Assembly (NCBI RefSeq): GCF_036884655.1
Contig: NC_088331.1
Coordinates: 16,715,501-16,779,500 of the forward strand
Direction: 5' to 3'
DNA: 64,000 bases
Origin: Musa acuminata AAA Group
Taxonomy: Eukaryota; Streptophyta; Magnoliopsida; Zingiberales; Musaceae
Shown here: piece after piece, positions 32,939-46,085 of the stretch
Layout of the letters: the number at the start of each line of letters is the position of its first letter
How positions within the stretch are numbered: position 1 is the first letter of the stretch
The notes under the pieces: generated by a model
Told to the model about the DNA's origin: nothing
Database searches by the model: none
What the model saw: only the letters and a program-made list of their open reading frames with translations
Translations under genes and position numbers: made by a program

Positions 32939-32942
<4 letters not shown>
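32551..32942 (+). pseudogene. broken gag start of TE7
   Basis: The first 130 or so codons match TE6 gag: RPSMFNGMDYTY near 32600, MNALFCALDKNEFN near 32770, [11 protein letters not shown] near 32862. At least six in-frame stops occur. The frame ends in the AT microsatellite at 32941. The two zinc knuckles and all of pol are absent. Confidence 0.85.
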
Positions 32943-33023
<81 letters not shown>

Positions 33024-33062
33024 ATATATATATATGTATGTATGTATGTATATATATATATG

Positions 33063-33116
<54 letters not shown>

Positions 33117-33200
33117 CATATATATATATACATACATACATACATATATATATATATACATACATATATATATATATATACATATATATATTTATTTATT
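32941..33200. repeat. AT/ATGT microsatellite
   Basis: A long (AT)n run has interspersed TATGTATG and TACATACA stretches and ends in a TTTA repeat. It is self-complementary and can fold. The IYIYIY frames on both strands are artefacts of the repeat. Confidence 0.95.
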
Positions 33201-35680
33201 TATTTATCATGATAATTGCATGTTTTATGATAAAGGAACAAAATGTTAGACTTAAATCTAATGCTTAAGATAAATCCTATATATATTTTTAAGAAGCATT
33301 AATGTGTATCTTAATGATTTTCGTATTGCTTTTCGATTTCGTTTAAAAATGTTTTATGATTAATAAAATCATACTTGATGATTAATGATGTATAATGATT
33401 TGAAATCTCATGTTTTGAAATTACGTGTTACACTTTTGATCTTATATCTTTCGTGACATGGTTCATTTATATTTATGATTTGTATATCTCATGATATGAT
33501 TGAATCATTGATGCAAAGAAGGAAAATACATTACTACAACAAACAAAATGATTTTGATTAAAAACGCTTTATGAAATAATGCTTAATGAGTTTATATTTC
33601 AAAGTTATACATGATTTTTGTGATTTATTGCTTATTGATCTTCGTTATAATGAAAGTTATTTTTTTGGTTTTAAACAAGATGGTTGGTTTTCATATTAAA
33701 AACTTGAGCATATTTATATGAAATCAATCACATAAAATGAAACACATAAAAAGGAAAATATATTATCATTGGAATTAAAATGATAAATCAAATCTCTTGT
33801 TTAAAGAAGCCATATGTTTAACGTGTTATATTTTTTGTCATGATGATAAAATTTATTTTTTGGTTTTAAACGATGATGCATATTTTTTGTTTGGTATAAA
33901 AGACAAAAGCATGCTCATATGAAATCAAATCACTTAAATTGAAACAACTAAAGAGAGGAAAGCATTTTTCTTGAAAATTTCTTTTTCTCTATCTTATTGA
34001 TTTTTTGATAAAAAATTAATGAATCCATGTATATTATGCTTTTGTGAATCTCTTAGACTATGAAAATGAATTTGAATGAGTTTTATCGAAATAATATTTT
34101 CTCGAGATTTATAACATGAAATCTTTTATGAATCAAGATCTTTCATTTGATCTCTTATGTTTCTCTTTGCCATTTGCTAAAGAGGAAAATAATCCAATTC
34201 ATGATCTTGATTTCTCGATATTGATACTTGAAATCTTTCTATGAATTAAGATCATTTTTTCCTTGTTTCTTTTTGCTATTCACCAAAAAAGGAGACATAT
34301 CCTAACAAACCATGATTTGCTACTTGACATCTTGAAAATTTATGACTTGAGTTTTGTTATGCAATTCTTCCCTTCTTCATTCTTGTTTACAATGACAAAA
34401 AGGAGAAAGAAAATTGCTAGCATCTCAAGAGATTGATAAATCAATTAATATCATTTTGAATCTCTTATGATTTTAATGATTCGAATCTAAATGAAAAATT
34501 TCCAATCGAATCACGAAATTCTCTTGATTTCTTAACATGAGATTTTCTTTTATGAATCAAGATTTCTTACTCTTTATTTTCATATGATTCTTGTATTTTG
34601 TTTAAGAGAAAATTTTCTATATGAATCATGTCTTTTGGTATTCACATGATCTTATCTTTTATGATATGATTTTTATAATTCCTTGTATTCATGAAGTATA
34701 TCTCATCACCCAACTATTTTTTTTTTATATTCTTCATGTGATGATAAGAAATTATACATGAAATACTCATGATATTATGTTGATGCATACAAATGAGAAA
34801 TTATGATCATACATGATAAGATGTAATGTAATTTGACATTTTGATATCATCATGATTTGAAATACTTATAATTTGGAATGATGCATGCAATACTATGATT
34901 TTCTTTTAAATGATGTGAAAGTCAATAATTATTATTTTCTGAAATGATACCATATTGTAATTAAGACTGATACTTTATTTTTGTCATGATTTAGAAATTG
35001 ATGTAAAGGGAAAAGAATTATAAAATTGTATTCTTCCTTTCTTTTTCTTTTTGACAATGACAAAGGGGGAGAAAAGTTGCTAGTTTGCACATCATAAAGA
35101 GAAGCAAAAAAGCTTGCTAATCTCACAAAGAAAGCAAAGATTGCTAACTTGCATATTTCAAGAAGCAAAAGTTACTTTTTTTAACATATCAAAATTGCTA
35201 GCTTGCATATTCTAAAATATTATAAAATTTGCTAGCTTACATGATGTAGAATTTGCTATCTAGAATATCACCAAGATTGCTAGCTTGCAATCTCAAGAAT
35301 AGCAAAAGTGCTATCTTGCCTATCTCAAGAAGCAAAACATGCTAACTTGCTAATCTAGCAAAATTTACAAACTTGTAAAACTCAAAATTATTGCTAGCTT
35401 GCATAATGATAAAACTTGAGATTATGTTTATTATGTAATGATTTGAAACTATGTCTAAACACTAGCTAGATACACTTCTCCTTTTTGTTGATGACAAATG
35501 GGGAGAAGTATGATCATGATATGCATGATTTTATGATGAAGTGTTGCAAATATTCATGATGAAATTTGCTTTGACTTGAATTTAGCTTGAATTCAAGGTT
35601 CTATCAATATGACATATTGATAGGGGGAGTTAAGATTAACTCCGTCATCAATTGGTTATCATCATCAAAAAGGGGGAGAT
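33201..35680 (+). other. TE7 internal AT-rich non-coding region
   Basis: No gene. The purine-tract-like motifs are GACAATGACAAAGGGGGAG (35041-35060) and GATGACAAATGGGGAG (35491 region). GCTAGC motifs are dense at 35075-35400. The hairpin lies at 35626-35643 and the final polypurine tract at 35667-35680. Confidence 0.8.
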
Positions 35681-37220
35681 TGTTAAATCTTAAATTTTAA
35701 TGATGAAACCAATTAATAATATTTATGATTTAATCTGCATTTTGAGTGATGCTGGATGCTTCTATCAAGGAGAGACAATTAAAGTAGGAAGAATCATGTT
35801 GGGCCGAAGAAAAACATATCAGAAGATTGGACGTCGAGCCGATCGACGTATCGACATAATGCTTTAGGCCATGAGTTCGGGCATTGGGCCAAGAAGAGCG
35901 GATATTGCGCTAAGGAAATCAAGTTACGGAGGTCAACTAGCCGATTGGACAATAGGCCACAAGAGAGGACGATGCGCCGAAGAATCTGACGAAGCGACGA
36001 TGAACCAACGACATGTTGGACAACATTTGATTAGCTTAGTAATAATTATCTAGATCGAAGTAAGCTTTAACTGTGCAGGATTAACTACGATAGCAAGGCA
36101 TAAAGCAAAATGAAGTATCAGAGTCAAGAACGCGATTTCGTTGGGAGTTCGAGAGTTCATCGGAAGTCCGGACGTTCATCAGAAGTTCTGCTGGAATTAA
36201 CCAAGAAATCTAAGAGCTTGCTAAAGAAGCTCATCGAAACTTGCTAACAAGATCGTCATGAAGTCTAGGAGCTTGACGGGAGTCCGCTGGAACATTACCG
36301 AGAGATCGTCAGAAGTTCGCCGGAAGCTCGCTGGAAAAACCTAGACTTACGGACTTGTTCAGCTTATTAAATATCTTAAATTTCATATTTAGCACAAAAT
36401 TGGGATTAGAATTGGGCCAACCTAATTAGGGGCTAGTTTGGCCCATGTATAGACTGTGTTGGGCCAAGTGAAAGGCCCAAACAATGACCTAACATGTGGA
36501 ACCGTCGTGGTATAGTCTTCGAGACTGTGTCAGTCGATGGTACCGCCAGTTTGGGCAGTAGTACCACCAAGACAGTCTTCGAGAGACTGTCAAGCGATGG
36601 TATTGCCAGTCTAAGCGGTGGTACCGCCTAGTGTTACTGCTGCAGGCGGTAGTACCGCCAGGACCCGGGAAACCCGGGATGAGATATTTTTAGGCTCCAA
36701 GTTTGAATCAACTTGAGGCCTCTAAATACCCCTCTCATCCCTATTTAACATACACAAGGATAGAGAGTGAAAAAGAAAGTAAACGTTGTTGTAATCTTAT
36801 GTGAACTCCTCTCAAACTTTAAGTGATGGTGAAGTTAAAGAGAGAAGGTTGTGAGGGTTGTAAAGGTTCTCTCCTTAACCTATCGAAAGGAGAATCAAGT
36901 TGTAAGAATAGTTGATCTTCGCCCATTGAAGCAAGATTGATAGTGGATGTCGGTGGCCTCGATCGAAGAGGAATCGATGGAATGGATGTAAGTCACGACG
37001 ACCGAACCACTATAAAATGGTTTGCATTTTTGTTTTACTGTTTATTTTTATTGCAAATCACTTTACTTCCTCGTTACTTTTGTTGCACACCCTTCCGTAT
37101 GCTTTCAATGTTAATATCTTTTCGAAACGGGTTTATTCAAAATGAAAGATTTTAGAATTGACTTTTTTACTACTGCACTAATTCACCCATCTCCCTCTTA
37201 GTGCCGACTAGTTCCTAACA
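35681..37220 (+). repeat. 3' LTR of TE7
   Basis: It starts TGTTAAATCTTAAA and ends CTAGTTCCTAACA. It is 1540 bases of family A layout with U3 motifs at 36500-36680 and a TATA-like region near 36724 (CCTCTAAATACC, degraded). Confidence 0.9.
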
Positions 37221-38555
37221 AATCTTAAGTCATGAATTCCAAAAGACCATGTATTATTTTTGACAAATTTCTTCTTTTGTAAAAGGAATGAGAAGAAATG
37301 ATCTTGATTTTAAAAGGAAAACTTAAGTCATAAAAATCAAAAAATCAATATCATGATCAAAAATATATAAGAAGAATTTATACATTTGGGAGATTTAAGT
37401 TTATCATTCAAGCTAACAATTTCCTTCTTCTTTTACAACAATGATTCAATCATATCATGAGATACGCAAATCATAAATATAACGAAATTGTACATAATAA
37501 ACTTTAAATTATAAATAATAAGAAATCTAGTGATATATCGTGGTTAATTTGAATACAACCCCCATTTTTAGTGAATACCAATTATAAAAATTCTTGACTC
37601 ATAAGAAAACTTTCAAGTTGTAATCAAAAGAATAATCATGATTTGTTTGAATGAATGTTCTCTTAAAAGAGTAAATCATACGAGAATCAAGAAAAATATT
37701 TCATATAAAATACATCTCAAGTCGCAAACATTAATAAATGATTCGATTGGATATATCATCTCATTATTAAAGCGAATCATATGAAAAGAAATAAAAAATC
37801 ATCAACAAAATTACTTTTCAGAAAATTAAGTGAAAACAACGTAGATTCCTATAAGATTAAAAATAGCTCAAGTTCTTTTAGTTCTAAATTTTATGATTAA
37901 TTTAATGCTAAGTCTTTTATACAAAGGCCATGCATCATGCATAAATTATCTAAAAATCATCATTACTTCAAATCACCATACAATAAAATTGTCAAAGATG
38001 ATACCAAAACTTTTTAACATTTTCATTACATCATTGCATTATGCAGCATTATTAAATCATCAAGCATGATTTTATTAAACATGAAGGCATTTTCAATCAA
38101 AATAATTTTTTTTATTATAGTAATACAATTTTCTTTTTAAATGAATCTAACTTTTTATCCGTAGTGCTAGGAGTTAACATGTAATTTTCATGCTTAAATT
38201 TTTAATTTTTTTTCAAAATTACTAGAAAAAGAAGCATGATTTTTTTATATATATTTTTTATTTTTAACAACTCATGAAAAACATCAAGTAATTTCATAGT
38301 AAGGTAAACAAGTTTCGGGTGAATCATTTACCTCATTGTGAAAGGCCATCTCACCTTTATTGGTTTGCTTCTCGTCTTCGAATGCCCTCGATTCATCTTT
38401 GAGTGCTTCCTTCTTCTTTGATAACTTCTTCTTCAATTTTATATACTAATCTTTGGAGTGCCCCGGCTTCTTGTGTTCATAGCAAGTAGTTATATATATA
38501 TTTTTTTTTTATTCTTTGATTTTTGTTTCATAAATAATATAAATTGACTTGTGAG
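37221..38555 (-). other. TE2 body, second piece, with gag knuckle remnant
   Basis: AT-rich DNA resumes after the TE7 target duplication. At 38330-38500 the minus strand reads a decayed gag C-terminus: the CCHC knuckle remnant CYEHKKPGHSKD, an acidic segment, then the KGEMAFHNE region, all in the order of TE1 and TE6 gag. Similarity to Sirevirus gag stops near 38555. Confidence 0.7.
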
Positions 38556-41519
38556 GAGTTATATGTCATCAACAAAAAATAAGAAGAAAGCAAAGAAAGA
38601 AGAAAAAGATGAGGAGGAAGAAAAGGATGAGAGGAGAGAGGATGTGGGTTTAGGTTCACGCAGAAAGAAGAGGAGAAGAATAAGAAAAGAAAGGAAGGCC
38701 TAAGAAAAAAAAGAAGAAGAAGAGAAGGGGAGGCGGGCAAGAAAAGAGAAAAAAAAGGGAAGAAGTAAAGGATCGGTGTGAGAACAAAGAAGAGAAGAAG
38801 AAGATGAAAGAAAGAGAGAGAGGAGTGATCTACCGTGATCAGAAAAGAGGAAAGAGAAGAGGAAGAGAAAAAGAAAGAGAGAAGTGATATGTGACCAGAA
38901 AAGAGGAAAGAGAAGAGGAAGAGAAAAAAGAAAGAGAAGGAGAAGAGAAAAAATAAAATAAAAAATAAAAAATATGAAGAAAACTATAGATGATTCGATT
39001 TACTATTAGATGAATTCAGATAAGTGCAAGAAAATTAAATTAGGTATATTTTAATTTTTTTATATTCCTATTAATTGGGTTTATATTTTGGATTATAGAT
39101 TTATGAATCCTAATTTTTTTAGTTAATTGGATATTTATATGGTGAAGGAAATAAAAGGAAAAAAATGATTATATTAGAGAAATAAGAGAAGAAAAGGAAA
39201 GATCATTATTGTATATTGTATCAAAGATATGCGATCAAGATAAGTATCCGATGATTTTGTCTAGTCTAATTTTAAAATATTAATGCATGTATTTGAAATT
39301 TATATATACATATGATTTGCATGAAATATAAGTCATTTTATTATTTAAAAGCATTAAAGAAGAATTTATATGTTTTCGATTTGAAAAAAAACATATGATT
39401 TGAATATTTATTTGTTATGTTATAAGTATTTATTAAATTATATTATCTGGTTTATATGTAAATATCTATCTAGCATTATATTTGAAAATGATTGAAAATA
39501 TCTGATTATTATTGATTTCAAATGATATGATTGCATCAGTTTTGAAATGAAACACAAAAAGAGATATGTTAAAAACCTTAATTTGGTAAAAATAATTCAA
39601 ATATTATTTTTTGCACCATGATAATTATTTGGTCAATATAGTTATGATCTTAACCCTACTAATGGCAATTATATATTGGAATATATAATTAAAAAGCAAG
39701 TTTTTTCTAGGTCCTAATATAGAAATATATGTTGTCTTCTGCATGGGGTTTAGACATGGTTCTAGATCTTAGTACAGGGATTTAATATGGTCGTAGTCAT
39801 TGGTATTATCATGACTTGTATTCAAACATTTATATCTTAATTATATTTACATTTATTAACTCTTGACTATATTTATATGAATAGTAGCCTCTGCACTATC
39901 AATGTTTTATGCTCCAATGTGAGACATTAGCTATACTTATATTTTTATTATAAAAATATATTTAAAAAAAGTATTGTTAGCAAGCCATAATTTGAAATGC
40001 ATAGGACAGGAGGCTGATATTTTCTAGACTTCATAGGCATGAAGTATTTGATATCCATATATATTTTGAAAGCATGTGTTGAAAGTATAAAGAATTCATG
40101 TAATTTTTAAAATAATATTTATTTATGATAAGTTTTGATTAGAATGTGAGTTACGGTACGTACTAAGTTGTTGTTTACTCATATGATTGACTTATCAATT
40201 GTGGTTGATCAATTATTGATTGAATTATATAATTAATTTATTAATATTATTATATATATATATATATATATTAATTATTTGGATTGGAATATTATGAATT
40301 TTTAAGAAGTGGTCGAATCTATTGGAGTTATGTTATTAATATCATGTAGATTGATTAATTATAAATTAGATTATTTCATAATTATGATGTGAAAGTTATT
40401 TATTAGAGATTTCTCCAAGATACAACTATTGTGGCACGTTTGCTCACTCTCTGTATTTGCATACATTTTTCATAAAAGAAAAATGTTGTCGTAGTAATAA
40501 TTTCCCATGGGTACTCGTTGTGGCTTTTGTATTTAGAAGAAACAGGTTGGATATTTACACCATCTCACTCGCTCTTGACCGCTTCGAAAGAGAATATATA
40601 TCAGTTAATGAATTTTATAATATAACAACACCACAAACAAAGATTATATAATGCCTTGGACGTATAAAATTCAAAAACAAATTAATATTTCTACTGAAAC
40701 TCTATCACAGTGCAAAACAAGAACAGCTTACCAATCCACTCGTACGTGGAAATTTTCATTTCCTTTTGAACCAGGTAATGTGATTACAGCTGATGGAACA
40801 TTTTGTACTGGTCTTTTACATGGTTAATTAATCTACTTCCTTTCAAAACAATGATAGATGTTCGTTTTTTATTTATTTATTAATTTAGATATGAACTAAT
40901 TAATTATTATTTTACTCACTAAGTACTCTCACTCTGTAGAAAAGAAAACTATATTTATGCAATTTGCTATTTCGGCACTCTTGATTGCAATTCTTATTTT
41001 AATATTTATTTTTTATCCTTTCATAATTCTCATTAGGTGAGTGCTTTGCTTTAGTTGGGTGACCACTTAGGCCAACTCCTACCCTCACCCCTTGAGCAAT
41101 AAGGGATCCTGGTACCTTGTGACACTCTATAGCATTTTTTAAATCATTGCTTATATCACAAGTATAATCATATTTATAGTTATATAGATTATATATAAAC
41201 AAAACAATGAACATAATTGAAAAAATAATTTGCAGTATCAAAATTAAAATACCTAATAAATTTTCAGTAAATAATATATTATTACTCGTTATACAAATTT
41301 ATTAAATTTTAGAATTTTTTAATTAAAATAATTATAGTAAATTTTTGGATTTTGACTTGTCTTTCTACCAAACTTTAGGGACTCAATTAGGGTTACCATA
41401 ATCCCAAACAAGTAGATGGGTGAGTATTAACCAAAATTATGGATGATATGAATAGATATATCTATTCATTTGTTCATAAGTTGACTTAACTTGTGTTTGT
41501 AAAGTGGCATATAGGCTGC

Positions 41520-41561
<42 letters not shown>

Positions 41562-42425
41562 CCCCTCTCCAAAATTATTTTTGAAACAAAGGCCACCGTA
41601 AAGTAAAGTTGGCATATGTGTATCTCTACATTTGTTCATAAGTTGACTTAACTAATATTAAATTAGTGACCAAAATTCATAGAACACTTTCACATAATTG
41701 AAATGCAAGGTGATTGCAAATCAAGAAGCCAAGGACCTAACCAATCTTTTAGGTCCATTAAGAGGTACATATAAGGTACATTAAGAGGAAAAAAAAAAAA
41801 AAAGCCTACACAAGAAGAAGACAAAATTATCATCTCACAAGAAGATAAAGGGAACGAGAATAACACATGCGAATCAAAAGGATAGAAAACAATTGATCAA
41901 AGAAGATAAGTATGTGTTTACTGTCTTCAAGTAACTAACCACTCAAAATCTTACCTTATAATGAGTTATTTGAAGCCTTTCATGTATCAAAAAACACAAA
42001 CAAAAGTTATGGTCCACTAATAAAAGGATCATGCCTTTCTTAAAAATAACTTTGATGGTTAAACATGGTTCATAATGAACTAATCTTAGATCATGGTAAA
42101 TATACATCCTCGTTATGTAGCTTGTTCAATAAGTAAGGAAAAGTTAAAAGCATCTCATCTTGAGCTAAAGAAAGAACAATAAACATTGAAAACTTTAAAA
42201 TAGATTTCTCATCACTCTAGCTAAACAAAGTTACTGTTTTTACCAAGAGACAACACAATTTGTGAATGGATTAACTTTACATGCTCGCTCGTCCTTTACA
42301 AAGATATGTTTTTTTGGATTAAAAATTGGTTGCTATGCTTGTTATTTTAAAAAGAATATTAAATTACATAAAAAAATTATTTTCAAAAGAACCATCTTAG
42401 ATTTTAAAGTCAGTGATGAGAAATA
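38556..42425. other. AT-rich stretch without a recognised gene
   Basis: It opens with a purine-rich AGAAGA block (38580-38960). Very AT-rich DNA follows, with a short (AT)n near 40252-40270, a TAA trinucleotide microsatellite (41521-41560) and an A run near 41792. The moderately GC segment at 41035-41130 has no recognisable feature. Open frames are short and show no domain. I see no gene here. Confidence 0.6.
41521..41560. repeat. (TAA)n microsatellite
   Basis: About 13 perfect ATA/TAA triplets. Confidence 0.95.
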
Positions 42426-43365
42426 TGTTGAATCTCGGATTTTGATGATGAAGTCAATTGTCATTTGTTGTCTAATCTATGTGTTGAGATAAGTGTGCAG
42501 GATTAACTACGATGAAAGTTAGACAAGCAGCAGAAGTTGCGCCGCAGTCAAGTTCATGATTACGTTGGGAGTTCGAGAGTTCTGCGAGAACAGATCCGAG
42601 AAGTCCAGAAGCTTGCCAAGCGAAGCACGTCGGAACTCGCCAAGTGGATCGTCGCAAAGTCCAGGAGTTTGCCGGAAGTCCGCAGAAGAATCACCGAGGG
42701 TTCATCGGATGATCGACGGAAGTTCGCCGGAAACTCGCCGGAAGAAGCGATTGACGCATCGAAGCAAAGCTGCAGAAATTGTCTTAGATTTAATCGTAGT
42801 TAGCACGTTGATTAAGTTGGAAAATGGGAGGTGATCCCATTAGCTTAATCTTGGGGTAATTGGGCCCTTGAAAAGATTGAAATTGGGCCGAATGGAGCTA
42901 ACCATTCGGACCCTGATTGCACCAGGAGGTGCAACCGCCTAGGCCAGGAGGTGGCACCGCCTGGGCTAAGTCTCCCAGTGAGACTGGGCGGTGCAACCGC
43001 CCCAGCCAGGAGGTGCATCCGCCTGAGCTCAGTCTTCGAGCTAGACTGGGCGGTGCAACCTCCCTAACAGAGAGGTAGCACCGCCTGAGCTCGGTCTTCG
43101 AGCTCTGGTAGAGAGGTGCAACCGCCTCAGTCAAGAGGTGGCATCGCTTGGGGCTCAATCTCCGAGCCAAACTCAGGCGGTGCAACCGCCCCTGACAGAG
43201 AGGTGCAACCGCCTGGGCTCAGTCTCCGAGCTCTGCCAGGCGGTGCAACCTCTCCAGTCAAGAGGTGCAACCGCCTGATCCCGAAATTCCGGGATTTGAT
43301 CGTTTTGAGCTCCAAATTTGAATTGGGTTGGGGCTTATAAATACCCCACCCATTCAGCACTGAAG
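42426..43365 (+). repeat. truncated family B LTR of TE9
   Basis: It starts TGTTGAATCTCGG like TE6. It has the short head, the GTTGGGAGTTCGAGAG module, a U3 block (42915-43280) with AGGTGCAACCGCC motifs, and TATAAATACCCC near 43336. Similarity to the TE6 LTR stops just after CATTCAGCACTGAA. Confidence 0.88.
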
Positions 43366-43382
43366 GGATATAACAAAATAAC

Positions 43383-46085
43383 GTATACACTATTGACATC
43401 AATGATTTGTGTAATGAAATGTGTTTTTCGGTTTTGAATGAGGATGCTTGGCTATAGCATAGAAGATTAGGTCATGCTAGCATGAAACTAATCACTCAAA
43501 TATCATCTAAAGAACTTGTAAGAGGAATTCCTCATATCAAGTTCATCAAAGATAATGTATGTGATGCTTGCCAATTAGGTAAACAAATTAAGGGTAGTTT
43601 CAAAACTAAGAATCAAATAAGCACCTATAGGCCCTTACAATTGATCCATATGGACTTGTTCGGACCAATCTCTACATCGAGTCTAGGAGGTAGCAAATAC
43701 GCCTTTGTCATTGTTGATGACTATAGCAGATATACATGGACCTACTTCTTAAAACAGAAAAATGAATGCTTTATATATTTTACCAAGTTTTGTAAATTTG
43801 TTCAAAATGAGAAGGGTTCTATGATTTCGTCAATTAGAAGTGATCATGGTGGAGAATTTCAAAACCATGATTTCCAAGAATTCTGTGAACTCAATGGATA
43901 CAACCATAATTTCTCTACTCCAAGAAATCCTCAACAAAATGGGGTAGTAGAAAGAAAAAATCAAAATTTACAAGAAATGGCAAGAACCATGTTGAATGAA
44001 CATAGCCTACCCAAATATTTTTGGGCCGAAGCCGTAAACATTGCATGCTATATTTTGAATAGAGTTCTAGTAAGATCCTTACTCACCAAAACTCCTTATG
44101 AGTTATGGAATAACAAAAAACCCAATGTTTCATATTTTAAAGTCTTTGGGTGTAAGTGTTTTATCTTGAATGAAAAGGATAACTTAGGAAAAATTGATGC
44201 TAAATTCGATGAAGGAATCTTTCTTGGTTATTCTTCGGTTTCTAAAGCTTTTCGTATCTTCAATAAAAGAAGTTTAATTATTGAAGAATCCATTCATGTT
44301 GTTTTCAATGAGATTTCCGAAATTAGGAAAAATAATCTTGATGATGATGTTAATTTTGATTCTTTGAATTTAAATGAAACCCCGTCTCCAACTAGCAACT
44401 TGGATGCATCCACTTCCCAGATTTCCTTACCCAAGGATTGGAAGTATGTAGATACTCATCCTAAGGAGCTAATCTTAGAAGACACATCAAAGGGGGTTCA
44501 AACACGATCTTCTCTTAAAAATTTTTGTGCCAACGCCGCTTTTCTCTTCCAAATTGAACCCAAATGTGTTGACGAAGCCATGAAAGATGATTCATGGATT
44601 ATCTCAATGCAAGATGAATTAAATTAATTTGAGAGAAATGAGGTGTGGACGCTTGTTCCTAGGCCAAATGACCATTTAATTATTGGTACTAAATGGGTCT
44701 TTAGAAACAAGCAAGATGAAAATGGTATCATGGTTAGAAACAAGGCTAAATTAGTGGCCAAAGGTTTCAACCAAGAAGAAGGTATCGATTACGAAGAAAC
44801 CTTCGCTCCTGTGGCTCGATTAGAAGCCATAAGAATGCTCCTTGCCTACGCTAGTAGCAATAATTTTAAGTTATTTCAAATGGATATTAAAAGCGCTTTT
44901 CTTAATGGCTTTATTTCCGAAGAAGTCTATGTTGAACAACCTCCTGGATTTGAAAATAATAGCCTCCTTAATCATGTGTTTAGATTAACTAAAGCTCTCT
45001 ATGGTTTAAAACAAGCTCCGAGGGCTTGGTACGAGAGACTTAGTTCTTTTCTTATTGAAAATAATTTCATGAAAGGCAAGGTTGATACTACATTATTCAT
45101 CAAGAATTTTGAAAATAATTTTCTCATTGTTCAGATTTATGTTGATGATATTATCTTTGGTTCTACGAATGAATCTCTTTGTGAATCTTTTGCTAAAACT
45201 ATGAGTCTTGAATTCGAAATGAGTTTAATGGGAGAGTTAACATTCTTCTTAGGTTTACAAATCAAACAACTAAGCAATGGCATCTTTATTAGTCAAACTA
45301 AATATGCTATGAATTTACTTAAGAAGTTTAATATGAATAACTCAAAAGCTATTAACACTCCTATGAGCACCTCCACTAAGTTAGAAATTGATGAAAGTGG
45401 AGAAAGCTTTGATAAAAAAACTTATAGGGGTATGATAGGAAGTTTACTTTACCTCACTACAACTAGACCAGACATCATGTTCAGTGTAGGACTTTGTGCT
45501 AGATTTCAATCAAACCCTAAGATATCTCATCTCAAAGCAGTTAAAAGAATACTCAGATATCTTAATGGTATCACAAATCTAGGATTATGGTACCCAAAAT
45601 CAGAGAATCTTGAGTTAATTGCTTATGCTGATGCGGACTTTGCTGGCTGTAGATTAGATAGAAAAAGCACATCAGGAACATGTCAATTCTTAGGACATGC
45701 CCTTGTTTCCTAGTCATTTAAGAAACAAAACTCGGTTGCACTATCGACAACCAAAGCTGAATATATTGCAACAAGTGCATGCTGTGCACAAGTTGTATGG
45801 ATGAAAAATACCTTAGAATATTATAAAGTTCATCTTAAAAATATTCCCATTAAATGTGATAACACAAGTGCAATATGCTTAATAAAGAACCCTATACAAC
45901 ACTCAAGAACAAAACATATTGATATTAGACATCATTTTATACGAGATCATGTTACTAATCATGATGTAATCATAGAGTTCATTGATACTAAACATCAACT
46001 AGCCGATATTTTTACAAAACCTCTAAGTGAAGAATAATTTGATTTTATAAGAAGAGAATTAGGAATGTTGATGTGTCCGAATACT
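43383..46085 (+). pseudogene. copia pol: integrase, reverse transcriptase and RNase H, four in-frame stops
   Basis: Domains are in Ty1/copia order. The GAG-pre-integrase zinc domain has HRRLGH and CDAC. The integrase core keeps its D, D, E residues (HMDLFGP, RSDHGGEF, NGVVERKN; residues 58, 121 and 157 counted from 43482). The reverse transcriptase (44643 on) keeps the first Asp ([12 protein letters not shown]) and the YVDD box (residues 166-169). RNase H (45600-46034) shows [17 protein letters not shown]. In-frame stops lie at 43455-43457 (TAG), 44625-44627 (TAA), 45711-45713 (TAG) and 46035-46037 (TAA). No frameshift separates the pieces as far as I can see. Protease is absent. Translation would give only disconnected pieces, so it is inactive as it stands. 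Confidence 0.93.

Larger units (their letters stand above)
26375..37220 (+). mobile_element. TE7: Sirevirus-type element lacking pol
   Basis: Ends are TGTTGAATCTCA (26375) and GTTCCTAACA (37220), flanked by AATCT at 26370-26374 and 37221-37225. The 5' LTR (26375-27243 plus 31825-32499) is split by TE8. The primer site is at 32502-32513, a stop-riddled gag start at 32551-32942, an AT microsatellite next, then AT-rich 3' non-coding DNA, the polypurine tract (35667-35680) and the 3' LTR. No integrase, reverse transcriptase or RNase H remains. Confidence 0.92.
4478..38555 (-). mobile_element. TE2: minus-strand Sirevirus-type element, host of the nested tower
   Basis: TE2 is in pieces: 4478-4982, 6396-6410, 24669-25400 (LTR), 25401-26374 and 37226-about 38555 (body). 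Removing TE3, TE4 and TE7 rejoins these pieces in the order seen in intact minus LTRs such as 61452-63003. For example, the sequence around 'ggagcctaaaagg' continues as 'atctcatcctggg' at 24669. The polypurine tract (complement) touches the LTR at 25401, so this is the 3' LTR and the body runs to the right. A gag zinc-knuckle remnant is at 38330-38500. The 5' LTR that should follow was not found, so the element is truncated near 38555. Confidence 0.8.

Noticed and set aside
32928..33268. Several open frames rich in IYIYIY
   Set aside because: Products of the AT microsatellite in every frame.
40457..40830. Possible host exon in the AT-rich gap
   Set aside because: A short open frame without domain, splice partners or similarity I can name.
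43383..46085. Possible endogenous pararetrovirus
   Set aside because: The integrase precedes reverse transcriptase and the zinc domain is of copia type. Pararetroviruses lack this integrase, and no movement or coat protein is present.
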